Shown here: positions 8,273 to 18,256 of the stretch, piece after piece
Layout of the letters: each line of letters opens with the position of its first letter
Position numbering within the stretch: the first letter of the stretch is position 1
Assembly (NCBI RefSeq): GCF_023502425.1
Contig: NZ_JAMFMA010000003.1
Location: 124,001-188,000, forward strand
DNA length: 64,000 nucleotides
Direction: 5' to 3'
DNA from: Flagellimonas spongiicola
Lineage (GTDB): Bacteria > Bacteroidota > Bacteroidia > Flavobacteriales > Flavobacteriaceae
The notes under the pieces: generated by a model
Databases searched by the model: none
What the model saw: the letters and a program-made list of their open reading frames with translations, nothing else
What the model was told of the DNA's origin: nothing
Made by a program: the position numbers and the translations under genes

Positions 8273-8797
8273 TTAACCGAACAGCATTTCCAGCATTTTA
8301 CCGGCTCGTTTTGATATTGATTTTCGTTCATCCTTGGCCAATCGAATTAGATGCGATTTAATCCATTCCTTTAAATCAGCATCTTTTTTGGACCATTTGG
8401 ATAAGGTGTTTATAGACTGATTAAGTACAATCCAATCTGAATGGTTTGCCAAATTGTACTTCATTATTTCCTTAGCCTTTGTGACTTGATTTGGCGACAT
8501 TTCTTTTTCAAGGGACAAAAACAATTGTGCCAATGTCCATTGTGTTGATGCTTGATCAATTTTTGCGATTTCATCTATAAAACGATCAATGTAGGGTAGT
8601 AGTAGTGCTTTGTTTGCTTTGCAAACCCGTTTCATTGCGTTTGAAGTACGTAGACGCACCACTTCGTCCGCACTGAAATAACAATTGAAAAGGGCATCAA
8701 ATTCGATAGGGTTTGCCAATACCTGATCTACCACTTCAACTGTATTTCCCAAAGAATTAGGGTGCCCGCCAGTTAATCTACTTTCAAAGTTTGTCAT
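8273..8797 (-). CDS. HEAT/ARM-repeat-like protein of unknown function
   Basis: This 174-residue, all-helical protein has no signal peptide. ADEVVRLRTSNAMKRVCK and later helical pairs look like degenerate HEAT repeats; basic residues are frequent in the second half. Such proteins usually bind other proteins or nucleic acids. It sits 13 bases after the end of the large glycosidase gene in reading order, so it may be co-transcribed with it, although a cytoplasmic scaffold has no clear link to a secreted enzyme. I do not recognise a named family. Confidence 0.6.
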   Translation of the reverse strand: MTNFESRLTGGHPNSLGNTVEVVDQVLANPIEFDALFNCYFSADEVVRLRTSNAMKRVCKANKALLLPYIDRFIDEIAKIDQASTQWTLAQLFLSLEKEMSPNQVTKAKEIMKYNLANHSDWIVLNQSINTLSKWSKKDADLKEWIKSHLIRLAKDERKSISKRAGKMLEMLFG

Positions 8798-8810
8798 ATC
8801 ATATTGCTAA

Positions 8811-11726
8811 TTATTCAATCACATACCAGTTATACCAATTGGGTTCCACTTCTACCGTAATAGCTATTTCATACGCACGATTCAATTCATAAGTTTTGGG
8901 TGAAATATGCTTCTCACTAACCTTCGCTAGTGTATCTAGACCTGTATAATATAAGGGAACTTTAATTTTTTTTCGAATCAACTTATCCGTTGGATTGAAG
9001 ACAAGTAAAAAGCCTTTTTGGTTTAGGTTGGGATTTACATGCATCATATAATCAATGTCCCTACCATCTGCCCTACGAAGATGGATGATATCACTTTCCA
9101 AGATATCGCGGTATTTTTTGTACCAAGCAACCACTCGTTTTACCATCTGCTTGGTCGTCTCGGTGTCATATAACCTTGGACCTCTTAGCGCGGATTGGAT
9201 GCCCATGCCAAGGTTACTTACCAGCATCATTTCATAATGATCTAGGTGTTCATTTAACGGTTCTATGGTAGCGGCTGCACCACCACCGTGATATTGTGCC
9301 AATGGAATAAAACTCCAACGCATGGACGGGGTACTTTCCCAAGTGCCATCAAAAATATTTTGACGTGTGTGAATCAACTGATGCCTACGAGGCAATGACC
9401 AATTATTTTCCCTGTAGCCTACACCATTTTGATTGGAACCTGCCAAATAGTAATAGTCAGGTACTCGTAAATAAATGCCTTGGGTCTTGCACCATTTATA
9501 AAAATCCGTGATTTTTTTCCATTGTCTGTATTGGGAATCCCCTAATCCCAGATGACCTGGATGGTCTTTGGAAGCACAAACGTCTCCAGGATAGTTGCCA
9601 TCATGGGTGAAGGTCATAAATCCAGTTTCCGAAAACATGCGATACATTTTTCTGAAATACTCTTGTCCCCAATTGCTTTCAAGACATGGCGAATTGCCAA
9701 AAGTGGCAAACCCTCCGGTTTTTCGCGTTTTTGGATTCACGACATCATCTTGTTCGCTAATGCTTCTTGAAGCCAAAAGCGAATAAGTACCGATTTTGAT
9801 GCCTTTATCATTCGCATACTGAGCATATTTTTTCATGTTCTCATAGTTGGCTTGGCTTTCATCTTCAGGATTAAAACCGCTTCCAAAGGAGAAATTCAAC
9901 ATTTCATAACCGACTTCCGCGGTTTGGTCTATGCCATTGGTGTATTCATCCCAATTAGAACTGGTGATATGGAACATCATGGGATTTTCAGTGATCCAAG
10001 GAGCAACTACACGATACATTTTTCGTTGCGCCAAGCCTTTCCGCTCTTTATCATAGGAATCGTGAGGAATCATAAAAGTGCGAATGGATTCCATGGATTT
10101 ACCTGCATCTAAATTGATATGGTAACCGTTATCAGGATAGATTCGCATGGAATTTGGCACCGCTTGGACCCAAGATATCTGCGTCACATAGTCTTGATCG
10201 GTACCCCAATGTACGGTTTGGCTATTGGCTACCGAAGCGGCCATTGATGAAAATGCCATATCCGTTTCAAAATGGATGTTAGGCTTGAGTTTAAGGTCAT
10301 CCCGACCACGATAGTCCCCATAAGGATGGTGGTCGGCTATACCCAAATATTCGGAAACAATCTGATCTACCTTTACTGCTTGTTGGCCGTTATTGGTTAT
10401 TTCTACCCATTTGGATAGTGCAGGAATGCCATCGTACATCTCATAATTGATAGAAATGGTCAACTCCTGCAAATTTCTCAATCGTTGACTGATTTTTTCA
10501 ATTTCATTAGGATCCAACTTTCCGTAGGCTGAAAAACTGTTGATTTTGAGTCGTACCAGTTCACCTGGGGTATCGTTATCCATGCCATTGGCATTTTTGC
10601 CCAGTTTTCCTATCCTAACGGCTATTGGGTCGGGTACCGTAGTCTTAAAATCAATACTTTCATACGTTTTCCAGGTACCCTCCTTTGGTTTGGCTTCACA
10701 GTGTACGAGATTACCATCAATTCTCAATCGAAAAAACCAAGTCCCGCTAAAATCCACATTGTCTTTTCCGCCGGCCTGTATGTTTTCATTTTGTCCATCA
10801 AAAACTGTAAATCGCCACGCACCTTCATTTTTTGAACCGGATTCGTTTCCTGGGCGCATATTGAACTTTATGATTCTATCCTCCCAGACCAAGGCAATTC
10901 CTGGCCCCCAATAACCGCTAAGGTCGGTTCCTGCATCTATTGAAGTCTCTACGAGTCCTATGGTTTCTGCCAGTGCATACTCGGCATATACCGCTGTATT
11001 GTTTGGGGTGTAAATTTCACCGGGTTTTCCCTCATTGAAGAATGAGCTTCGCTCATGTAAAGGACTGGTTCGAATTTTCCAATCTGCTTTCATTGCTGCG
11101 AAATCATCTTTGAATATTTCTTTTCTTCCTACATGACTTTGTTGGGACAAGGTGATCAAATCGGTGGCTGGAACTTTGTCCAGTTGATAATCCATCTTTA
11201 ATCTTATACCCTTCGGAGGCCAAGAAACATTTGGCGCTACATGTCTTACTTGTTTCCATTCAAACCTCTTTTGTGGGGCCAAGGTTTTAAACCCCTTGAA
11301 TTTGAAAGCCAATGGGTTAGCGGTTAAGCTATTTAACCAATCCGGATACAGGAAGGCAAGATTAAGTTGCCCATTTAATCCACCCACATCCATGGTAAAC
11401 CCGTTAATGGAAACAATGGCTTCCGGTTTTATGGCCCGAATGTGTTCTTCTTGTTTGCCTAAAACTTTTAAGCTTGTTGTTGCAGCATTAGGACTAAGTT
11501 TGAATGACCGGGAAATGATTCCGTTCGAGAGTATGATTTCATCTCCAGAGACGGTTTTGAATAATTGGGATTTCTCTGCGATATTCCCTAAAAGCCAATC
11601 CCGTTCACTACCAGAATCATAGGTGCCTGAAATTTCCTGAAGCGAAGAAAGTTGATCATACTGTTCCTGTCCCCAACTAAGTGTAGCGTAAAATAAATAG
11701 ATCGATACACCAATTAAACGTCTCAT
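8811..11726 (-). CDS. Large secreted glycoside hydrolase, GH36/clan GH-D-like, with inserted LamG-like domain
   Basis: The start at 11726 gives a signal peptide (MRRLIGVS...SWGQ) and a 971-residue protein; the longer frame to 11822 would overlap the upstream gene. Residues about 30-220 and 440-600 look like a split N-terminal beta-sandwich (SNGIISRSF and YEMYDGIPALSKWVEI). Between them, about 225-430, is a concanavalin/LamG-like segment (DDFAAMKADWKI, GYWGPGIALVW). The C-terminal part resembles a clan GH-D TIM barrel, with FMTFTHDGNYPGD as a candidate nucleophile aspartate and GYRENNW further on. An alpha-galactosidase-type activity is inferred; the family number is not certain. Confidence 0.7.
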   Translation of the reverse strand: MRRLIGVSIYLFYATLSWGQEQYDQLSSLQEISGTYDSGSERDWLLGNIAEKSQLFKTVSGDEIILSNGIISRSFKLSPNAATTSLKVLGKQEEHIRAIKPEAIVSINGFTMDVGGLNGQLNLAFLYPDWLNSLTANPLAFKFKGFKTLAPQKRFEWKQVRHVAPNVSWPPKGIRLKMDYQLDKVPATDLITLSQQSHVGRKEIFKDDFAAMKADWKIRTSPLHERSSFFNEGKPGEIYTPNNTAVYAEYALAETIGLVETSIDAGTDLSGYWGPGIALVWEDRIIKFNMRPGNESGSKNEGAWRFTVFDGQNENIQAGGKDNVDFSGTWFFRLRIDGNLVHCEAKPKEGTWKTYESIDFKTTVPDPIAVRIGKLGKNANGMDNDTPGELVRLKINSFSAYGKLDPNEIEKISQRLRNLQELTISINYEMYDGIPALSKWVEITNNGQQAVKVDQIVSEYLGIADHHPYGDYRGRDDLKLKPNIHFETDMAFSSMAASVANSQTVHWGTDQDYVTQISWVQAVPNSMRIYPDNGYHINLDAGKSMESIRTFMIPHDSYDKERKGLAQRKMYRVVAPWITENPMMFHITSSNWDEYTNGIDQTAEVGYEMLNFSFGSGFNPEDESQANYENMKKYAQYANDKGIKIGTYSLLASRSISEQDDVVNPKTRKTGGFATFGNSPCLESNWGQEYFRKMYRMFSETGFMTFTHDGNYPGDVCASKDHPGHLGLGDSQYRQWKKITDFYKWCKTQGIYLRVPDYYYLAGSNQNGVGYRENNWSLPRRHQLIHTRQNIFDGTWESTPSMRWSFIPLAQYHGGGAAATIEPLNEHLDHYEMMLVSNLGMGIQSALRGPRLYDTETTKQMVKRVVAWYKKYRDILESDIIHLRRADGRDIDYMMHVNPNLNQKGFLLVFNPTDKLIRKKIKVPLYYTGLDTLAKVSEKHISPKTYELNRAYEIAITVEVEPNWYNWYVIE

Positions 11727-11739
11727 AACTAAGCTATGT

Positions 11740-12270
11740 TTATTGATATTTAGCAGGAATAGGGTTATCAGGTCTCTCACTATCGAACATCCAAGATAGA
11801 ATCCACCATCGGTCTCCATCAAAATACAATTGAATACTATTGATGCCTCTTGCCACTACAGGTCCGTCTTTTTCAGTTTTCGTTTCGTAGGTGCTCCAAA
11901 CATGGGTAATGTTTCCAAACTGTTCTACTTTTCTACTCACTTCATATTCCCAAAAACCCGCTTTAGGTGTGCCAAATCCTTTATGATAATCCTCTAAGCT
12001 CTGGGTGAGAATATAGATTTTTCCTTCCCTGTTTTTACCAGTAATGCTTATCAACGCATCTGGATGATGCAAAGAATTGTCTCTTTCCCAATCCCGTGGG
12101 GAATTGGCCGGGCCAGAAATCACATCGTAATAGGCTTTTAAAATACCGTCTAAGGTTTGGACATCCTGTACTATTGGGTAGGTGTTTGCTTGGGTGCTTT
12201 GCCCAAATACCATTCCAGTTGACAGCAAGAGGAATACAACGAGTAAGAACGAATTTCGATTTGTTTTCAT
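11740..12270 (-). CDS. Secreted NTF2-like (SnoaL-fold) protein
   Basis: A signal peptide (MKTNRNSFLLVVFLLLSTG...VFGQ) precedes a domain of about 150 residues with features of the NTF2 fold: an N-terminal helix (LDGILKAYYDVISGP), SLHHPDALIS, and a final strand pair with RWWILSWMFDSE. Its stop lies 13 bases before the start of the large glycosidase, so they are probably one transcript. Such proteins are common and mostly unassigned in Bacteroidota; no catalytic residues can be named with confidence. A second secreted NTF2-like gene lies at 19932-20375. Confidence 0.75.
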   Translation of the reverse strand: MKTNRNSFLLVVFLLLSTGMVFGQSTQANTYPIVQDVQTLDGILKAYYDVISGPANSPRDWERDNSLHHPDALISITGKNREGKIYILTQSLEDYHKGFGTPKAGFWEYEVSRKVEQFGNITHVWSTYETKTEKDGPVVARGINSIQLYFDGDRWWILSWMFDSERPDNPIPAKYQ

Positions 12271-12366
12271 TTATTGATAGTGCTAGGTTCTGTTCAAATA
12301 GAATATGGATCTAATTGGCATCCAGCGATGCTTAGCACTAAAGATAACCTTTACGTTTTAGGTAAT

Positions 12367-13686
12367 TTATTCCTCGGAATAGTTATTTTCTACCTCCTTC
12401 AAAAGTTGGTCAAGAATAATCCTGTTAAGCCATTTACCTTTTAGCACAACTCCAAATATGGATTTTGTGTGCTTTATATTCTCCAAAGGATTTTTGTTTA
12501 GAAGCACAAAATCGGCAAGTTTTCCTTCAGATATTGTACCACTCTGCGTTATAGTGTTTAGGTACCGCGCAGGAACCAAAGTTGCCGTTTTGAGGGTTTC
12601 ATAATTGCTCAAACCAGACGCATGTATCAGTTCCAATTCCCGATGAAGGGAAAATCCAGGTAAAAATAAGCCGTAGGTATCACTGCCCGCCATTAATGGT
12701 ACACCCTGATCGTGTAGCATTTTGGTAAACATTTTTTGCCAGTTGAGTTCATTTTGCAGTCGTTTTAAAGATTCTGGCGCAATAAACCATTTGTGAACTC
12801 GGTAGTTGATTCGGACAGATGTCCAATAATCCGAGTAGTGTTTTGGCAAATATTTGAGGTTGTCATCCGCATGGAGTTCCGCTGACTTTTGTTTATCCGC
12901 ATACCTACGTATCATTTCAAAAATTCCCAAAGTTGGAGAAACGTAAATTCCACTTGACTTAATGTCTTGGGCTGCCCTTTTCAAATAATATTGGTCATGT
13001 AATTTATCCTCGGGAAGTATATACATGAACTCCTCCATATGTGCTATGGATTTTATACGAAGACTATATTCCAAAGGCATTTTACGCTGACCATGACCTA
13101 CCACATCAATGCCCGCTTCATTCGTCCTATCCAATAGCTTCAGATAGATGTCTTTTGGCAGGTTGTCTGCTATTTTTAAGAAATCATAGCCGCGATCTTT
13201 ATGGAATTGCACCACACTTTCCACCGAATCAATATGTTGAAAATGGTCTCTTTTTAAATAAGGGCCAGTTGTATAATAATGGGGTGCAAAAAATTCATTG
13301 TTTCGTGACTGATTTCTGATTTTGATATGGTCCTGTCCATCGTATTCCGCCATATTTCTAGCTGAGGTTATTCCATTTGCAATCAAAAGCTTGAATTCAT
13401 TTTCAATGTTGTTTTGAAGATGGAAATGAGTTTCGACCAATCCGGGAATCATGAACTTACCCTCAGCATCTATGGTTTGATCTACTGGTATAGGAGGCTG
13501 ACTCAGGGTGGGTTCTATTTTTAGGATTTTTCCGTTGGCTATTATGACCCGATGATTTTTCAAAATAGTATCCCTGTCCATTGGGATAACATTGACCTTT
13601 TCAAAAGAAATAATCTGCTCCTGTGTGGCGCAATATGTACTAATGATCGAGAGTAAACCTAATAGGAGTAAGAATTTTGTACGCAT
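12367..13686 (-). CDS. Secreted amidohydrolase-superfamily protein
   Basis: A signal peptide leads into a 439-residue amidohydrolase. Metal ligands are in place: H-F-H at residues 87-89, a lysine in DFLKIAD for carbamylation, histidines in VVGHGQ and IAHMEEF, and the aspartate in MAGSDT. The C-terminal GTISEGKLADFVLLNKNP motif is typical of imidazolonepropionase-like and prolidase-like members. It probably hydrolyses a cyclic amide or dipeptide in the periplasm; the substrate is unknown. The gene is monocistronic, with 78 bases to the AraC-type gene and about 96 to the NTF2-like gene. Confidence 0.85.
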   Translation of the reverse strand: MRTKFLLLLGLLSIISTYCATQEQIISFEKVNVIPMDRDTILKNHRVIIANGKILKIEPTLSQPPIPVDQTIDAEGKFMIPGLVETHFHLQNNIENEFKLLIANGITSARNMAEYDGQDHIKIRNQSRNNEFFAPHYYTTGPYLKRDHFQHIDSVESVVQFHKDRGYDFLKIADNLPKDIYLKLLDRTNEAGIDVVGHGQRKMPLEYSLRIKSIAHMEEFMYILPEDKLHDQYYLKRAAQDIKSSGIYVSPTLGIFEMIRRYADKQKSAELHADDNLKYLPKHYSDYWTSVRINYRVHKWFIAPESLKRLQNELNWQKMFTKMLHDQGVPLMAGSDTYGLFLPGFSLHRELELIHASGLSNYETLKTATLVPARYLNTITQSGTISEGKLADFVLLNKNPLENIKHTKSIFGVVLKGKWLNRIILDQLLKEVENNYSEE

Positions 13687-13764
13687 GTTGTTTTGTTTGG
13701 AACAAACGTACTTAGGTACAGAACAGTTGAAGTTCAGAAAGCTTAACTCATGATAATTTGGAAC

Positions 13765-14889
13765 TTATTTATTCTTGAATTCCCTAGGCGTAAGTCCAGT
13801 TTCTTTTTTGAAATTTGTGTAAAAACTCGTTTTGGAATTGAAGCCACATTCCAAGCCAATTTCCAATAAACTATATCGGTTAAATTCGGGATCATTAATT
13901 AATTTCTTTACCTCTTCTACACGACGAGAATTGATGAAATCCGGAAAATTAACGCCGGCATTTTCATTGACAATTTGAGAAAGATAGCCGGAACTTATTC
14001 CTAGCTTATCAGCCACTTTTTCTCTGCTTAAATTAGGGTCAAAGTGAATTTTTTCAGTATCTAATAAGTTGATTAGTGAGTCAAAGTGGGAACGCTTGGC
14101 TGCAGGTTTATTAGCGCTTACGGCTATTTCTTTTCTCCGAATACTTCGAATTTCAAATTGATCATTGCTAAGCTTAAACTGAAAAAGGCCATGATAAATT
14201 AACCAGTAGATAAAAATTGAAGCAAAAGTCCATAAATAGGTTAGGGGCAACTTTTCCGAGAACAAGAACCGATAAGATTCCAATACCACACCAAAAACCA
14301 ATAGTGCAGAGGTAAACACCCACAAATAGAAAAGCCATTTCTTTTGAACTGGTCGATTTGTGATTCGAATTTGTTTGTATGAAAGATATACCATTAGCAA
14401 TGGGAAAATAACTGAAAGTAGACTTATGGATTTGTAAAAGAAACTATAGCCATCAATGGTCTTAAAGGGGAGTATGAACAAGTCAAAATTGATACTAAGG
14501 GACAACATTATGTTCAATGTGCTTAACAACACAAATGGCAGGTAAAAGTAGCGGTAGGACTTTAAGGTTTTGGACTTTTGAACGCTATTGCGAACAAAAA
14601 AGAAGAATAGGGTGACAGGATATAGAAACTGCCATAGGAACAAGTCGAGGATATTTATTAACAAAGGATTTGTACCTATGTCCCAAAACCAATTGTTTAA
14701 ACCCACCACAGCAATAATCAATAAAGTATAACCCAAAGGATTGTTGCTCTTACTTTTGAAAAATTTTGAGAATAGAATGGTAAAGCCTAGTGCAAAGCAA
14801 TGCAGAATGCCAATTAAAATTACTATTTCAAGCACTGAAACTTCGATATACGGTGAATTTAGAGCAGCCCATTTAAACCGGAACTGCAT
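13765..14889 (-). CDS. AraC-family regulator with N-terminal membrane domain
   Basis: The first 230 residues contain about seven hydrophobic segments (for example ILIGILHCFALGFTILF and FASIFIYWLIYHGLF). The last 110 residues are an AraC DNA-binding domain with two helix-turn-helix units (LSREKVADKLGISSGYLSQIV and YSLLEIGLECGFNSKTSFYTNF, then GLTPREF). Proteins of this design, common in Flavobacteriia, are thought to sense a signal at the membrane. It lies 20 bases downstream of the GyrI-like gene in the same direction, so the two may form an operon. The target is not evident from the sequence. Confidence 0.9.
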   Translation of the reverse strand: MQFRFKWAALNSPYIEVSVLEIVILIGILHCFALGFTILFSKFFKSKSNNPLGYTLLIIAVVGLNNWFWDIGTNPLLINILDLFLWQFLYPVTLFFFFVRNSVQKSKTLKSYRYFYLPFVLLSTLNIMLSLSINFDLFILPFKTIDGYSFFYKSISLLSVIFPLLMVYLSYKQIRITNRPVQKKWLFYLWVFTSALLVFGVVLESYRFLFSEKLPLTYLWTFASIFIYWLIYHGLFQFKLSNDQFEIRSIRRKEIAVSANKPAAKRSHFDSLINLLDTEKIHFDPNLSREKVADKLGISSGYLSQIVNENAGVNFPDFINSRRVEEVKKLINDPEFNRYSLLEIGLECGFNSKTSFYTNFKKETGLTPREFKNK

Positions 14890-14909
14890 GAAAAATTAAG
14901 TTTAAATAT

Positions 14910-15389
14910 CTAGTTGTGTTCCTTTATTGGAATCCAAATTTCCTCTTCGGAATTGGGGTCATTGTTTTTATAGTTTTTCCCTAAGACTTCAAAGTGCGGC
15001 CTATCATCTACTACAAAAGCAGAATTCGGAATCCATTCTGAAAAGATATATTGATATATGGTTGTATCCGCACTGGAACCTTTATAATCAAAAACGGCAT
15101 ATAGCCCACCAATTAAATCAAAAGATTCCATCCCTTTAGGGATGTTTTCAAATTCTGAAACCTCTAAGGTTGCCCATTTTTCAAATTGCCTGGCAGGTGA
15201 AAAAGCGCTGTAGTAATCTGTTGGATAGATTTGCATTGAAATTTTGTCTGCGGTTACCCTGTTTCCAATCTCCTTGATACGTGGGGCAAATTGCCTCCAT
15301 AATTGTCCTGTTTTATTTTGGACTAGGTTCATACTGAGATGCAACCCAACAAGTTTTTTGGGTGCTAAAGTTTCTATTCTAGGTTCCAT
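14910..15389 (-). CDS. GyrI-like / AraC effector-binding domain protein
   Basis: A 159-residue stand-alone effector-binding domain: IETLAPKKLVGLHLSM at the start, a central YPTDYYSAF strand, GGLYAVFDYKG and a final EEIWIPIKEH. These domains bind small amphipathic or cationic ligands, as in Rob and BmrR, or act as GyrI-type inhibitors or hydrolases. It is followed after 20 bases by the AraC-type membrane regulator, an arrangement in which a ligand-binding protein and a regulator are co-expressed. No ligand can be named. Confidence 0.8.
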   Translation of the reverse strand: MEPRIETLAPKKLVGLHLSMNLVQNKTGQLWRQFAPRIKEIGNRVTADKISMQIYPTDYYSAFSPARQFEKWATLEVSEFENIPKGMESFDLIGGLYAVFDYKGSSADTTIYQYIFSEWIPNSAFVVDDRPHFEVLGKNYKNNDPNSEEEIWIPIKEHN

Positions 15390-15477
15390 TTTATGGAATT
15401 GTTTTTAGGTCTTTTGGATGATTAAATCACAGTACAAACTACAGTTGTCAAGATATGCGAATGGTTGGTATACTGGA

Positions 15478-17409
15478 TTATAAATATCCAAACCACTTGG
15501 CATAGTTGTCAACGTTTTTCCAATCAAAATTCCAAAGTGCTTTGAGCATACTACCAATGGCTCCCATGCTTTCACCATCTATATCTTTACTTGCCGCCAT
15601 TCTCCCATTGGCCATCATGGAATCGGGATAGTATTCTACAGCTACATCCAACAACGCCCGTTGCATTTCATTGTTTCCGGTATTGTGATAGAGATAAATG
15701 GCTGTGGTACTTAAGTTATTGGCCGCAAGGGCATCCAATTTATTTCCGTAGGTTGAGAAAAGCGCTTTGTAGGCCTCTTTTGCCTTATCGTAGGATTCAT
15801 TCTGGATTAATTCCAAAGCAGTAAACTCATCTTTTCCCAATTTATCAAGTACTCGGGAATTTCCATCCGCTTTTATCAAAGTCAGTTCATTATTGGAGGC
15901 CATTAAATCGAATCTCAGATTGTCTGCATGGAATGTGGAATCATTTACAATAGTCAAATCAGATTCCATTAAGCCTGAAATGTTGATGTTTCCTTGTGTC
16001 AAGTTTAAATGCAACGTTTTGTCGGGACTAAATTCATAACGTCCGTTATAACTTGAAAAAGCTTCATCTCCAAGATCCCATTTGGGCATATTCATGAATA
16101 ATGTGTCTTTCATGATTTTATCCAAAATTGGATTTGCGCCAGATAATTCTTCCTTAAAGCTCATATCGTATGGTATTGTAGGGGAAAATGTGTTGTATGA
16201 ATCATCGTAATAAGTGTTCTCCCAAAACAATTTTGATATTTGCCAAGTCATGCGATTCATATGAAGATCGTAGAATAAACCGTCTCCAGGTAAATTGTTG
16301 TAATCTGCAAAGGGCACGCCGGCGAAAGTGGCTTTCGTTTTTGTTGAAAGATTGGTGGCAAAACAAATAGCTGCGGAGAAAGTTCTGTGCCCGGTTATTA
16401 CATAAAGAATACCCTTTTTATTGATTTTGGGTCTTTTTTGAATTTCAGCTACCAGCTTGGTGGTCAGAAAATTATTTCCTCCACCATTATTTCGTAAATC
16501 GATAACAAACTTGTTTATGACGTTGGTTTCAGCTACATCCATGAGTTCATCAATGAAATCGGGCATAGATTGATTGGGCATTTCGAAGACACTGTTGTAT
16601 TTCATATAAAGCAGCTTTGTCTCTGGTTTATACTCATACCAATATGCGGCACTTCTATTTTCCCTGTATTTTGAAATTTTGATGTCATCTAAAGCATTCA
16701 AGTTGACCATACCACTTTCTTCTGAAAATCCATCAAGCTCTAAAAGGTGTTTGGACCCTTGTAAATCGATGAATTCAAAAGTTGCTTTTTTGTTATTTTC
16801 CGTTAGACCCAAGCCATACAGTAAACCCGGTCTTCTGATATAAATTTCGCCGTACATTTTATATCCGCTTTCGTTTACACTCGGGGAAATGGTTTTTATT
16901 TTTTGAAGCACTTTTTCAATGGGATGCCCATTTACTCCAGTGATTTTATGACCCAGGATTTCTGAAATCGAACTATCGGCTTCCACAATGTAAAGCCCAT
17001 CCTTGTAAAACTTGGTACGTATAGGAAATCCACCAACATCATCAGCATAATTGGCAATACGTGTATGACCATCTTTTAGTAAAGCTGATACTTCCATTAA
17101 AGAGATGCGCATTTTATCGCGATCAAGCTTACCTTCAGCATGGTGAACAATTTGTCTTAAACTATCGATCTTCGTTTTGACAGCCTCTCTGGTTGGTGCT
17201 GCCCAATCTGGATTTGCATGGTAGGTGAGCAAGGATACCTCCAATTTGTCCAAATCCCTAATCCATTCGCTCTCCTCTGAGATGACCAGGGCATGAACCC
17301 TATGGAATGACCAAGTGATACAATAGAGGAAAATAGGAATCAGAATTAAAATGAGGATGAATCGGAAGATCTTCCATAGGATTTTCAAGAATCGTTTTAA
17401 GAGTTTCAT
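15478..17409 (-). CDS. Membrane-anchored S41-family peptidase-like protein
   Basis: One transmembrane anchor (about residues 12-32) is followed by a 600-residue extracytoplasmic region. KFVIDLRNNGGG and GHRTFSAAICFA match the S41 (tail-specific/tricorn) core, with the serine in TFSAA as the probable nucleophile. The N-terminal LLKDGHTRI element is also usual for S41. No clear PDZ domain is seen. The last 170 residues contain beta strands and helical repeats (EAYKALFSTYGNKLDALAANNL). The peptide substrate is unknown. Its start lies 43 bases after the stop of the preceding membrane protein gene. Confidence 0.85.
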   Translation of the reverse strand: MKLLKRFLKILWKIFRFILILILIPIFLYCITWSFHRVHALVISEESEWIRDLDKLEVSLLTYHANPDWAAPTREAVKTKIDSLRQIVHHAEGKLDRDKMRISLMEVSALLKDGHTRIANYADDVGGFPIRTKFYKDGLYIVEADSSISEILGHKITGVNGHPIEKVLQKIKTISPSVNESGYKMYGEIYIRRPGLLYGLGLTENNKKATFEFIDLQGSKHLLELDGFSEESGMVNLNALDDIKISKYRENRSAAYWYEYKPETKLLYMKYNSVFEMPNQSMPDFIDELMDVAETNVINKFVIDLRNNGGGNNFLTTKLVAEIQKRPKINKKGILYVITGHRTFSAAICFATNLSTKTKATFAGVPFADYNNLPGDGLFYDLHMNRMTWQISKLFWENTYYDDSYNTFSPTIPYDMSFKEELSGANPILDKIMKDTLFMNMPKWDLGDEAFSSYNGRYEFSPDKTLHLNLTQGNINISGLMESDLTIVNDSTFHADNLRFDLMASNNELTLIKADGNSRVLDKLGKDEFTALELIQNESYDKAKEAYKALFSTYGNKLDALAANNLSTTAIYLYHNTGNNEMQRALLDVAVEYYPDSMMANGRMAASKDIDGESMGAIGSMLKALWNFDWKNVDNYAKWFGYL

Positions 17410-17452
17410 CAGTGTTCGTTTTTAGTTGAATTAGTTAGTTTATTATATGTTG

Positions 17453-18067
17453 TTATTGTGATGTAAACAAATCTCTGCCAAGCAGTACAAAAGCAATTCC
17501 CATAATAGCGGTGCCGATGGTTCCTCCCCATGCAGGCGTGGAAATTAAAGAGACCAAAGGAATACCAACTAAACCTGTTAGAATCATAATTGGCGCTAAA
17601 CGTGCAATTTTCCCAATACGCAGCATAGTAATACAGAACATTATCCATCCAAATGTGAATGTTAACAATGCAATCATTGTACCTATGTTATACAAAGAAA
17701 ATCCCACAGTTTCATCTAAAGAATTTAAAGCATCTGGGTCAATAATGGCTAACTCAGGAATCACGAAAATTTGATACCATTCATTAGCAAGAGTAAAAGC
17801 ATTCCCAAAAAAGACGATAATGAACGATAAGTAATCGAAACTAGTTAAGTTTTTGGCGTGAGCTAATAGCAAACCTATAAGCCCGAATAATAAGAACCCC
17901 ACTCCAAGGGCAGCAGCACTCATCCGATATATAAATATTGAAGATTGTGCTATTACGGAAGTTGGTGCTTCAAAATCAATTAATGGCGTTAGTACCGAGT
18001 TGGTAATAATAAAAAAGATGCCTCCTATGATTAAGGAAATGGCACTTAACTGTATGATATTCTTCAT
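17453..18067 (-). CDS. Polytopic membrane protein of unknown function
   Basis: This 204-residue protein consists almost wholly of hydrophobic segments, about six, starting with SAISLIIGGIFFIITNSVL and ending GTAIMGIAFVLLG. No catalytic or transport motif is recognised; it resembles small DUF4386-like integral membrane proteins only in general layout. The next gene on the same strand is the S41 protein 43 bases downstream, so co-transcription is possible. The 189 bases upstream are AT-rich with no recognised element. Confidence 0.7.
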   Translation of the reverse strand: MKNIIQLSAISLIIGGIFFIITNSVLTPLIDFEAPTSVIAQSSIFIYRMSAAALGVGFLLFGLIGLLLAHAKNLTSFDYLSFIIVFFGNAFTLANEWYQIFVIPELAIIDPDALNSLDETVGFSLYNIGTMIALLTFTFGWIMFCITMLRIGKIARLAPIMILTGLVGIPLVSLISTPAWGGTIGTAIMGIAFVLLGRDLFTSQ

Positions 18068-18256
18068 GTTACTGAATTTAAGATTACATAGAGTCTTTCA
18101 TTAAATCTCAGTTGTTACATGTTTGAATCATTGGAATGCGTAGTACTTATTATGCAATTTTTCTCGATTTGATTGACATTCATTAAAGCTAATAATATGT
18201 GATTAAGTTAATGATTTTTAATGAAGTGGATTAATGCAAGCTATTACTATGCTTGG

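Noticed and set aside
17409-17648. 79-residue minus-strand frame overlapping the polytopic membrane protein gene
   Set aside because: It is a shadow frame inside the longer membrane protein gene and has an odd composition rich in Tyr, Asn and His.
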